Below, in pieces: positions 24,604-35,500 of a DNA stretch of 64,000 nt. A program made the position numbers and the translations under genes. The notes under the pieces are model-generated. The model made no database searches. It saw only the letters and a program-made list of their open reading frames with translations, and was not told where the DNA came from. The stretch comes from Cymodocea nodosa. Lineage: Eukaryota; Streptophyta; Magnoliopsida; Alismatales; Cymodoceaceae. Where the stretch lies: assembly GCA_036874045.1 (NCBI GenBank), contig JAZBRI010000004.1, positions 2,976,001-3,040,000 of the forward strand. Direction: 5' to 3'. Position 1 is the first letter of the stretch, and each line of letters starts with the position of its first letter.

Positions 24604-26022
24604 TCATCTAGTTCTTCCATCCCACATTACCATCATCATATCTTCTCGCATCTTATCTGCCATTTCTTTTCTTTGTTCTTGAGTCATTCGAACCTGGGCA
24701 TTGCTTTCTATATGTATCTCTCCCATTGGTTGTATGTCATCAATAATATTTAACTCTTCCAACTCATCTAGTAGGTACTCAAGTAAATCTTCCTTATCAG
24801 TTTTACGAATAAAATTATGAAACAAAAAACATGCGATGACAATCTTTACTTGTGTTTCATATGGATATGGCATTTGACCACGTAATATTGAAAATCGATG
24901 TTTCACAACTCCAAATGTACGCTCAATGACTGTTCTCAATTGTGAATGTTTGTAGTTGAAATTTTCTACAGCATTACGAGGAACTTTATCATTAACATAA
25001 TCAGATAGATGGTATCTTACACCTCGATATGGACAAATATATTCTGGTTGATTTGAATATCCAGCATCAACTAAGTAAAACTTACCTGTATAAAAAAAAT
25101 ATTAGTATGGTGATGTTTTCATAACTTGTAGAAGTGGAAAACACATTTATCTGGTGGAACTTGAAAACCATTAGGTCTACTAACTGCATCTTGGAGAATA
25201 CGAGCATCAGCAGCTGATCCTTCCCAACCAGCTAAAATATATGTAAATTCCATATCAAAATTACATGCTGCCATTACATTTTGAGATAATTCACCTTTCC
25301 CGTTCCTAAATCTTGCTGTTTCTTGTCCATAAATAGTTGCTTTGATATGTGTACCATCAATAGCTCCAATACAATCCTATAAACATGCACTTTTATTTTG
25401 ATATTGACTAAAATAACATTAAAGATAAGGAAACACCAAAGGTGTGAAAATGTACCTTAAAATATGGGTACACATTTGAGTCTTGACGAATTCGACTTGG
25501 TGTTACAGATGAAGGTCTTGCTAGAAGAACATGATTTAGTCGTAATACAGCATTCAACACTTCATTAAAGTATTTACTAACTGTCCAACTTGATCGACTA
25601 AATCGTTCTGTAGTTACTCCATACCTTTGATTTTGCCCAACTGTCACAAGGAACATAGCAAACTTCTCTTCTACACTGATATTGTTGGTATCTTTCAGCA
25701 CTTCTTCCCTCCTCATTAATTCACAAAAACCCTTGAAAATACTTTGACTCATTCTATAAATCTTTCGGCAATTGTAAACTTGATGTGGTAAAGAAGGATC
25801 TAGTAATCTTCTTATATAATCTGCACCTTCTTTACTATAAATACGACTTGTACTTGAAAACAAAGTTGAGGTACTTGCAATCCCTGCTAAAATATTCCAA
25901 AAAGCAAGTAAACGTCTTCGCCTTCTTCTAGCATGTTCTTTCTCTTCTTCAAATAACATCAATGTGTTATTTACTAGTTCGTCAAAATCCTCTTCAAAAT
26001 ACTCTTCAAAATTCATCGTCAC
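24604..26022 (-). CDS. PIF/Harbinger DDE transposase (HARBI1-like nuclease), 3 exons
   Basis: Exons 26022-25456, 25376-25145 and 25085-24604 join in phase to a 426-residue protein, the usual length for plant Harbinger transposases. Splice sites follow GT-AG (AAG|GTACAT, ATAG|GATTGT, AAAT|GTGTTT, ACAG|GTAAGT); the second donor is weak. The N-terminal part includes an acidic start, an RRRRRR basic cluster and the helix-turn-helix-like region. The catalytic core shows the first aspartate in GAIDGTHI, the second in LVDAGY and the glutamate in VIERTFGVVKHRF, so the DDE triad is intact. The enzyme cuts and pastes the element into TWA targets together with its Myb-like partner. ATG at 26022 is the first in the frame. 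Expression is not evident from sequence. No stop interrupts the spliced frame, so it may be functional. Confidence 0.9.
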
Positions 26023-26219
26023 CTACAAAATTTCATGTCCAAACATATTACAAGGTTGTAATACAAATAAACATTTTACATGAAATCATTCCACAATTAA
26101 TAGAACATAATAAAATATGATAAACAAACATCAATAATAATATCATTCCACATTTCCTTGTCCAAACAAAAAATAGTTACATCATACATCTAATACAAAA
26201 AAAAACATGTAAATCATCT

Positions 26220-27294
26220 TTAGTCTTCCATCTTTTCTAAGTGAAACTTCAACCATCCTTGTCGCATTTCTTTTGGAATTGATAGAAATATTTTACTGAT
26301 TTCTTGATTTTGGAATAATTGAGTAGCTTTATATCGATCAGTCATAAATAGATCTTCAATCTCAAATATTGAAGCAATAGCTTCATCTAAAAAAGACTCA
26401 GACTTCTTTTGCCATGCAAACATTTCTTTCTTCCATGCAAACATTTCCTTCTTACATACAAACATCTCCTTTTGTATGTGAACCATCTCTCTCATTTGTT
26501 CATTACGTATCTCACCATTAATAGTATCTTGTTCACACAAAGTAAGAAAAGCTCGTGACGTATCTTTCAAACTTTTTGCTATCATTTGTTGAGATTCTGC
26601 ATGAGGGCGTGCTCGCTTCCCCTTTTTCCTCTGCTCCAATGGAACATGTGCACTTCCTCCTGAACTAGGAGGTATGTCAGAATCGAGGTCCATTCCATCT
26701 TGTGTAATGTCTGGAGTAAATGTATTTGGAACTTGAGTGTTTGGTACAATGTCTACTTCTTCTGCCTGTCTAGACATATTTCCACTAGCCATAGTACCTT
26801 CAAAAATGAGTTGTAATTGTTCATAAATCAAACATGGTTTTCCCTTGCAGCTTTCACACTCTAGATATGCTTACATAAAATTACAATATATATTAAGAAA
26901 AATTCAATACAATTGGGATAATCTTAAAGTATGTAAATAAAAATCTTACCTTAATAAACTCCTTCCATATCTCTTCATCTATATCAGTATACCCTTGTAT
27001 GAAATTCCATCCCTATCCACTCTGATTTGCAATTTTTGAGTAGTTACGATAAATTTGTCTCCATGTCTTTAAGCGACTTTCCACATTCTTCTTTGTAATA
27101 CATGCATTTCTTCTATTATTATATTTTTCAACTACTTCATCCCAAGTGCTCCCTTTTATCTTTCCATCTTGGGTTTTTTTGTTTCCCTCATTTAATACTT
27201 CTGATAAAATATCTAAAAAGAATGCATCTGCATCAGCATTCCAAGTCATATAAGTTCGTCCTCCATTACCCCGTCCTCTATCAGAAGTACTCAT
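26220..27294 (-). pseudogene. Harbinger ORF1: Myb/SANT-like DNA-binding protein, one premature stop
   Basis: The second Harbinger gene, which in active elements binds DNA and carries the transposase to the nucleus. It starts at 27294 (MSTSDRGRGNGG). Residues 14-90 form a Myb/SANT-like domain with the three spaced tryptophans (TWNADADAFFL, STWDEVVEKYN, LKTWRQIYRNYS). At 27013-27015 a TAG codon follows NQSG, where relatives read SGFGWN or similar; the frame then continues as GWNFIQGYTDIDEEIWKEFIK. After an intron, a second exon (to 26220) encodes a nuclear-signal-like RKKGKRAR segment, a coiled-coil with repeated KKEMFAW, and the C-terminal MRQGWLKFHLEKMED, typical of the family. The intron acceptor near 26870 is ambiguous and may itself be damaged. 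The stop would leave only the Myb domain. Confidence 0.82.
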
Positions 27295-27867
27295 TTACTA
27301 CATAAGATCAAATATTAATTAACTACTCCGACAGAAGATTATAAGATTTACTACTACATAATATATTTTGTCAATCTACTCAATAATTGAAAATGAAATC
27401 AAACCAATAAATATATATTAATATTAAATGGTTAATGAATTAAATAACTTATGCCAAACAATAAATGCAAAATAATATCCTATGCCAAACAGAATTATCT
27501 TACGAATCACATCAATAAATGGTACATGAGAGGGTAATATCCTAATATTACTTGCATCTATATTTCTATTTCATCTACATGAGGGGGTAATATCCTAATA
27601 TTATTATTTTAGTTTCAAAATTACTTGCATCTATATTTCTATTTCAAACTAAATTTAATTAGTTTTCAACAATAATAGGTATCAATGGTACTAAACCACT
27701 ACTCCCTTAGAACTAGATTACTGGTTTTTGTTTCTTGCAATAATAGTTTTCAACAAAACATATCTAAACAAAACTTCATGCAGGATAAATAAGGTCACCC
27801 TTCTTAAGAAAAAAAGTTTTTGACAAAATCATGGCATTAGAAATTCTTTGCATCTATTCAAGAGGGA

Positions 27868-28300
27868 CCTGTGAATGCGGTGCGGTGGTAGCGGCAGCGA
27901 CAGATGCGCGGTGGATGCGAGCGGCAGCGGCGGATGTGCGGTGGATGCGAGCGGTAGCGGCCGATGCGGTGGCAGCGACGGATGGAGCGGCAGCGACCGT
28001 GATCGACTACTGCGACAGTTGCGAGTGTTAGCGACGGCTGCGAGCGGTCGCGATGGCTGCGAGCGGCAGCGACGGATGTAGGGGCAACGACCGTGAGTGA
28101 CGACTGCGAGCAACAACTGCGACCGACGCCACTACCAACGTAGGTGATTGTGAGCGGCTACCGGTGCCACTACCGAGGCAGTGACCGTGAGCGGCTACTG
28201 TGAGCGAAGCAGCTACCGACGTAGGCGATTGTGAGCGACCGTGAGGGACCGTGAGCGGCGTGAGCGACGACGCAGGCGACTACGAGCGACCGTGAGAAGA
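27868..28300. repeat. GC/CpG-rich degenerate minisatellite inside the Harbinger element
   Basis: Built of variants of GCGGCAGCGACGGATGC and GCGGTGGATGCGAGCGG. A 30-bp unit is visible twice at about 27917-27976, and shorter TGCGAGCGG/GTGAGCGAC modules continue to 28300. The composition contrasts sharply with the AT-rich rest of the element. Open frames through it on both strands are low-complexity by-products. Confidence 0.8.
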
Positions 28301-28329
28301 AGGCGCTAGGGGGCTGCACGAGACGATCG

Positions 28330-28615
28330 CAGGCTAGAGGGAGCAGGGACCAGCGCGGAGAGGAGTCCAGAGCAGACGCGAGACCGGGCCACTACCGGCG
28401 CAGGTGCGAGAAGGAGAGAAGCTTTCGCAGGCGGCAGCGGAGGCGAACGTCGCGAGAGGAAGAGAAGCTTTCGCAGGCCAGAGGGAGCAGGGACCAGCGC
28501 AGAGAGGAGTCCAGAGCAGACGCGAGACCGGGCCACTACCGGTGCAGGCGCGAGAAGGAGAGAAGCTTTCACAGGCGGCAGCGGAGGCGAACATCGCGAG
28601 AGAAGCGAGGGTCGA
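28330..28615. repeat. Two near-identical 144-bp tandem copies inside the Harbinger element
   Basis: Copy 1 starts at 28330 with 'caggctagagggagcaggga' and copy 2 at 28474 with 'caggccagagggagcaggga'. They agree at all but a few positions, including 'cagacgcgagaccgggccac' in both. The high identity marks a recent local duplication, younger than the element's TIR divergence. Confidence 0.9.
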
Positions 28616-28829
28616 GGGTTTCGCGTCCAGAGGGAGGAGAAAATTTCTGACGGTAAAGGAAATTTTTGGATTTTATACAATAGTAAAATCCAACTTTCCT
28701 TTCCGTCAAGTGTAATGCACACTAACAGCATTCTAACGGAATTCAATAATTTTCCTTTCCGTCAGCTGAATTCCGTCAGACACTAACCCCCCCCTAAGTA
28801 CCAATCTGGTACACAAATCTAAATTTTTT

Positions 28830-31200
28830 TTAAAACACAGAACTAAAATTGAGTTTTTACTTGATTCTTGTAGATGATTTCTTAGATTTACTTGAACATA
28901 TTTTTTAAAGCACAAGACTAAAATTTTGAATTGTTTAAAGAATTTTGTATGCATGTTAAAAACTAGTTTACTGTAGGTATTAAAGAATTCATTTCTGACA
29001 ATCATACTAAATTCTTGAACATTAAAAGTTTCCTTGCTACACAAGGAGTAATTCACATTTATAGGTGTCTTTACACATTGCAACGAAATTTTCTTGTAAA
29101 GAGGAAGTACATGCACATCTTAGATATTGTTAGAACTCTTAGCACTTAAGATAACATATCTCCTTAGGTTTTAGGAGGGATGCATTAGTACTATGGCATT
29201 CTTCATTAATCCCATATTTAGCATTGTTCTTCAATATGAAATTCTTTATGCTGTCTTATGTGGTGGTGAACCCAATCTCAAATCCAACCTTGTAGTCTTT
29301 GGCCGTCTAGTCATTGCCACCAATCTGAAATCCAAGCGTAAATTTGATGACAGAACCTTTGGTTTTGTCTTCTTAAGTTACCTTTTAAGTCAAAAATGAT
29401 ACAAATTGAATGACCTTAAAAAAATAATATATTTCTCATTAGTAGTGATACCACCTTCCCTTTCAAAGATTGCAATAACAAAACCTCTAATAATCCTCTT
29501 CCCGTTTCCATTGAAGTTAGTATAGGCACTACCAATAAGGACCAAAGTGGCATTGAGGTTGTCATGAACAATGATCCTTGTATTGGTAGTAACATCTCTT
29601 CTAATGAAGTTGCTCATTCAGATTACTCTCATGTCACTTTTGATGAAATTGAGGATTCCATGCGAAGTACCAACTTAAGAAGATCAATAGAAATATCAGA
29701 GTCCTTGGTAAACATAAGGATTACATTTGCCCCTCTTTAGGAAAAAATTATAACAATCTGATGTTACCAAAGTTTTTTTTAATGGTGATTTAAAGAAAAT
29801 GTCACATAAGTCTTCCATCCGACTTTAGTAGTAAAGGGAGCACACTAATAAAGTATGTAAATTAAAAAAATCATTGTATAAATTTAAAGCAAACATCTAG
29901 GAATTGGTTTGTTAAACTTTCCAATAATCTTATACAAGTTGATTATTTTTTATTTGTTTATAATAGAGATAATATTTATGTTATCGTTCTAGTTTACGTT
30001 GTTGATATATTGATAGTAGGTAATGACATTCAAGCCATAGATGATTTAAAATGTTACTTGAACTGACAATTTACCATCAAAGACTTAGGAAAACTCATAC
30101 TTTCTAAGTCTTGAGGTTGTCATCTCTAAAGTTAGAATCAACATTTGTCAACATAAACATACTTCTGACTTTCTTGATGAGATTAGTTTTGTTGGTGTCA
30201 TGCCTTCTGACATATCCATTGAAAACTGTTCTATCTTACTATCATTAAATCTGACTTGTCTTATATTGTTAATTACCTCAATCAATTTATGAGTAACCTT
30301 AACAAAAAACACTAGAAAGTAACCTTAAAGGTTATCAGATATTTTACAAACAATTCAGAATAAGGAATTACTTTCTTTAAAGATAACCGTTTAAAATGCT
30401 ATTGTGATGTTGATTAGAGAAATTGTATTATTACCAAAAGAACTGCAATAGGTTTTGCTGTTTATTTAGGTAAATCTTCATCACTTAGATGACTAAGAGG
30501 CAGTCTTAAGTGAATCCTTTGTAGAAATATAATATAGATCCATAACTGCTTTTACTTGTGAAATAATTTGGTTAATTTTTTCTTTTGTTTGATCTAGGTG
30601 TTGAGCAAAGGAAACCAATTGAATTTCGTTGTGATAACAAGACAGTCCAATATATTGCAACCAATCTAATTTTCCACGAGAGAACAAATTATAAGGAATT
30701 GAACTGTCATCTGATGCAAGAAAGGATTCAAAATGGCTCCATCAAGATAGTCCACGTGAATATCAATGACTAAATTGTCGATATCTTCATTAAACCCTTA
30801 AGTTGGATAAAGTTTAATATTCTTCTCAGCAAGCTAAACATGCAAAATATTTTGGTGCTAATTTGAGGGGGAGTGTTTATTTTTCATATTTTTATATGCT
30901 ATTACCTATTTTGCTTTCCTTGAGGGGTTATTTCCTATTTCTCTTCATCTAACCTATGATATCGAATAGTTATTATGATCTTTTTAACTCGATCGTATAA
31001 AACCTTCGTTATAATCTACCAAATCCTTTTGCACCTTTTTTCTACGTCTTTTGCTTTTGTGGCGTTACTTTCTTCTGTTCCTTTTAGTCTATATTTGTTT
31101 TAATTTTTAGATGTTTCAACTCTAGTACAGCAGTGCTGTTTATTTGATAAATCAGTATTGTTTGTATATTTACAACATTGTATTTCTTCTTCTTTTTAAG
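28830..31200 (+). mobile_element. Ty1/copia LTR retrotransposon fossil, 5' part missing
   Basis: A broken plus-strand copia relic, with many breaks. Parts in order: integrase core remains (about 28.85-29.15 kb), integrase C-terminal region resembling 'LVVFGRLVIATNLKS' (about 29.19-29.40 kb), a hinge region (to about 29.74 kb), the reverse transcriptase end with the YVDDILIVG motif (about 29.99-30.13 kb), RNase H remains (about 30.36-30.78 kb), a polypurine tract at about 30863-30873 and the start of a 3' LTR (TGTTTATTTTTCATATT, from 30874). The LTR end is not clear. The integrase-RT-RNase H order is diagnostic of copia. It abuts the Harbinger transposon; whether the Harbinger inserted into it is uncertain because no copia sequence is evident on the other side. 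Old by degree of decay. Confidence 0.85.
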
Positions 31201-32519
31201 TGTAATGCAATTAATATTTGGTAAGTTATCTACTTCTTATGCCAATATTTTAAAATAGTAAATGATTTTATACGATTAATTTATTTATTGAAAAATAATA
31301 TTTTGAACAAATATATAGAAAACATTTTCCAATATTTTTGTGGATAATCTTTAGATTAAATAAGTAATGTTTTAAATTGATAACAACAGTTAAAACATAA
31401 AAATTAATCAATAAAAATAATTACATCATTCTTTTGTTAGCTTAATTATGTAACATATTTTGGAAAATATGATTTTATGTTAAAATATAATAAATATCTA
31501 TGTAATTTTATGTTAACATATATTTTGAAAATATACGTTACAACATAACATATGCTATGTTTAAAAAAAAAAAAAACAATTACAAAGACAAGATGATTTT
31601 GTAATTTCACCTTTGAAACCACCTTAGAGCATTGAGGAGCGGCTCTTCAACTACCACTCTTCATCATCTAGATAATTAACATACAAAGGGATTAACTTGA
31701 GTCGTAAGAGTAGAAGAATTGCTTTAGGATATATGTATTTATTATGCTCCAAGTTGTTCTTCGTTAAAAATATAGATAAGGAAGCATTTAAGAAATATGC
31801 TTTTCAAAATATTGAAAGGTGTCAAAAAGTCAAGAACTTAGACCTACTTGCCTACATGAATAAAATTATTCTAATGAAATTGTGAAAATAAAGTTGAATT
31901 TTATAGCGACAATGATATTTTTTTTTTTTTTTTTTGCAGTTGTACTTACGTTGATATTTTCTAGAATTATATATGATTGTTATATACAAGAATTTTTGGC
32001 AAGAAACACAATATTACGAGTGGGCATGCATGATTCAACTTGTTTTAGCTTATAGACATTAATCGAAATTATTAGGAATTCTGTCCATTGATTTTCTTGA
32101 TAATGATTGAATAATGACTTTAGGTGGGAATGAATCCAAATTATTTCTTCCTCTAATATTTATAAACAGACGAAATGCTGTGTGCGCTACTATTTTAGTA
32201 TTGCTTTTTTTTAATTTTTTTTTTTTTGACAATGATAATAATTTTTATATTTTTTAAGATTCAGACTTAAGCTACGAAAATTATTAGTTTGGTTGACTCA
32301 TTTGTTTTTTTGTCTTATATTCACAGATTTTTTTAAAAACACCATCATTCAAAATAGAATAAAAAAGAATTAAACCATCGTAATCGATAGCCAATAGCCA
32401 CTTTCCCCTGCCTCCCCAATCATGATACCTTCACGTCTTTCCCGATAACCTCTTGTCTCCCTTCGATGGTGATGAAGACGGCGACGACCTGATTTAGTGA
32501 TTTATTGGACCCGCAAGGA
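31200..32519. other. AT-rich intergenic DNA and promoter side of the RING gene
   Basis: No ORF or RNA gene supported. T- and A-runs near 31562, 31918 and 32218. From about 32.37 kb the base composition rises in G+C, marking the leader of the RING-H2 gene. An in-frame stop lies before the chosen ATG at 32520. Confidence 0.5.
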
Positions 32520-35500
32520 ATGGGGACGGGGAGCAGTAGGCCGACCTCTGCCACCGGATCTGCCTCGGGCAGTGGTGGCGACCGCCCCAATTTCAGGCTG
32601 ACGTCCCTCCTCTGCGGCACCTCCTTCTCCGACGATCCGCCTTGCCAGGTGCCGTGTTCCTTCAGAGATTTCTAAGTTTCCGATATCTTGCGCTTTTATT
32701 CTTCCTTCTGCTGTTCGGGGAAGTCGTCGCCGCTGCGACTGCTTGTCTTTGTGCTCTTTATTATTATTATTTTTCGGTTGAATGTGATGGTTTCGACTGT
32801 TGGTTTGAAAGCTTACGTTTAAGAGTTAGCAATATCTAGCTTGGAATTCTTGAGGAGGATTCTTCTATAAATGAAGCTTTTTCGCCTTTAGATTCTGATG
32901 TACAGTGTTGTGTCGACCGGCAACCTGATTTGAAGTGTGCGGATCTGTAATTTGGCTGAAATTAGGTTTTGTTAATTCTGGAGTTTAATTTAAGTAGCTA
33001 GGAGTTTTTCTGCCGTGAATATCATTGAGTTGCAAAGGTTTGTAGTTGTGCTTTGTGTAACTTATAGTTCTTAATAACAATCTTATGCTTATAGTTCTTA
33101 ATACCAATGTTATGGAATGTATAAGAGCTGATTTTCAATATAAAATAAAACTATAAGTGCAAGAAGGGAAATTCAAAAAGGTCCTCTAATATCTGAAAAT
33201 GGTACTGTTCCCACAACAGTACAAATTGTTTTGCTAGTTGTATTTGATATCCGATGAAGCTCTGTAATCTCAAAATCATAGTTTCCAATAAATACTTATT
33301 CCCATTACATATTATATGTTTACATGTATCTTACAACCTCCCAGATCTAGTTTATGTTATTGCAAATGGAATAATATTTTTCTTAATTTTTCACATCATC
33401 TGCAGATTCAAGATCAATCTAATGATACTGCAGCACCACCTATTGTGGTTGATGAACAACAGAACTCGGTAAAAGAACCGCCTCTAACAGTCCGAGAAGG
33501 CAAGAATCCTTTGTTGTCATCTAAGACTTCTACTCAAGGTCAAAGCAGCTCTGGCTCTGTTTCTAAGAGAGATATGAATTCTGGTTCAAGTACAGAAAAC
33601 AGCAATTCCATGAAGCACTTTAGTGACAGTAAGAAGGTATCTACAATTGATCCCAGTGTTCACATATCTGAAAGTATGGAGTTCTCTCACTGTGGGAAAC
33701 ATGACAATTTTTCTGGAAGAAATGGTGATCAACAGTTTCCTTCGACCAAGACACTACCTTTTGGGTCATCATCTATCACAAGGGAGGCTACCTCATCTCT
33801 CATGGCGGAAGCTGGTGGTTCTGTGGTTGGGTCTGATCCCCAGTTACATTCAGAACAATTCTGCCGAGCCAGCCTCTCTCAACAGGAATATCAACATGTG
33901 TCCTCAAGTGAAGTTTTGACAACTGGAAACCAGGTGGTTGAGGTAACGAATCTTCATTTCCTTGATTCAAATTCTGTTTCTGCTTTTGTCATAAAATCTT
34001 TAACATCTTCACAGCCAGCAAGAGATGAACCTGTAAGAGAGACAGAATCTCTTGGTACAGGACTTGACAGGGATACTGCACAGGGTGATCGGAGAAGTGT
34101 TCTTCAGGTTGATGTGTCTAGTATATCTTCTGATATTTTAACAAGCAGTCATGATGACTACGGCAACCATGAAACAAGAAGAAATAGTAGAAGACTTTTC
34201 CGGGATGCCTTATCAAGGGGAAGTTCCAGAAGGGATGATGATATGCCATCCATAATTCTATCAGCGGGGAGTACTCATGGCATAGATTCTCGTGGTAGAT
34301 GGCCACTTGATTTTAGAAATGATAGTGATTCTTTTGAGAATGGAGCTGGAAATGAGACAATATCCTTGAGCAGGAGGAGGCATGGTAGCCATGGGAACAG
34401 ATGGCGTTCCAGATCTGAGGTCATTATTACTTTTTTGAATACTTTCTCAGAAATGTGAACCAGAGGTTCTTACTATTGATCCAATAAATGTTTAGAAAAA
34501 CTTATTTTTGAAAGTCATATACCAATTTCCATGTATTGTTGAATTGCTGATTCTAATGAACTTCATCTATGAAAAAAGTTTCATGTACACCAATTGTTAA
34601 ATTGCTAAATACAAGCACTCAATATTGATGGGTGTGGAGTGTGTGTACGAGAATTATAATGTAAGGACATCCTTTAAGAAAGGTAAGGTCCTTTAAATCT
34701 CCTCCATTGACTTTGAATCAATAAAATCCGCTTATCTATGATGCTGGTTTTATAAATCATCTCTATCATAACAGTTATCATAAATCATTTTAGTATTACT
34801 GTTTTTGTATGATTTCAATTTTATTATGTTTTAGTATTATGATTTTATATTTGGTATTGGTTTTGTGATTTTTATTTTCCTTTATTTTTCATTTAGTGAT
34901 CATTTTAGTGACATTATTGAGGACACTTTTAGTTTCAGAAAATTTTTATTGTATGGTTTGTTCTATTTTTTGGAAAAAATTATTTATCATTGGATTTTAA
35001 AAAAATTTGGTTATCAGTCAATCCATTGGTTTTATGGGCATGAGAAAAACCCAACTAACACTATCCCCTCTTTATTTTAAGAAACATAGGTACAAATCTT
35101 ATGAAACTACCTCTTTATTTAGGAAGGTAAGATTTCATCGATAGGACTCTTCCCAAACCTTACACTAGTAGGAGTTTCGTGCAATATGTTTGCTCTTTTT
35201 AACTCTCCCCTTTTGCACACCACCTTCGTCCTCTAGCATCATACTGACACATGATTGTCCTCCTACTACATTGTTGCTTCCTTGTCTAATTCAATGGGTG
35301 CTTGCCAACCTTTTGAGCACACTTGAACCTTCCCCCCAACAGAGGATCATACATGTGAAATTACAATCCCAAGCCAAGCCCCCTCCCAATTCTATGCAAG
35401 TTGACCTCATTGTCTTTTGCAAGGTTGCTATTCCTTCAAAAGATGCCCACATGGGCTCATGGAAGCTTCTTGATGACCTCCTCTTGCTCTCATTGGAACA

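Larger units (their letters stand above)
24384..28794. mobile_element. PIF/Harbinger DNA transposon, 4.4 kb, complete with TIRs and TSD
   Basis: Bounded by TAA target-site duplications (24381-24383 and 28795-28797). The left terminus GGGCGTGTTAGTGCATGATGG pairs with the reverse complement of the right terminus, GGGGGGGGTTAGTGTCTGACG, giving imperfect terminal inverted repeats that begin with G-runs as in PIF elements. Subterminal regions carry repeated CGGAAAGGAAA motifs (near 24438 and 24462 on the left, in reverse near 28695 and 28753 on the right), likely transposase or Myb-protein binding sites. Both genes of an autonomous Harbinger are present on the minus strand: a DDE transposase (24604-26022) and a Myb/SANT protein (26220-27294). 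A GC-rich repeat tract fills 27.87-28.62 kb. TIR divergence suggests it is not brand-new, yet the transposase frame is open. Confidence 0.95.

Noticed and set aside
27829-28746. Long open frames on both strands in the GC-rich part of the Harbinger element
   Set aside because: They are by-products of CpG-rich tandem repeats, which lack stop codons in several frames; repeated peptide units mirror the DNA repeats.
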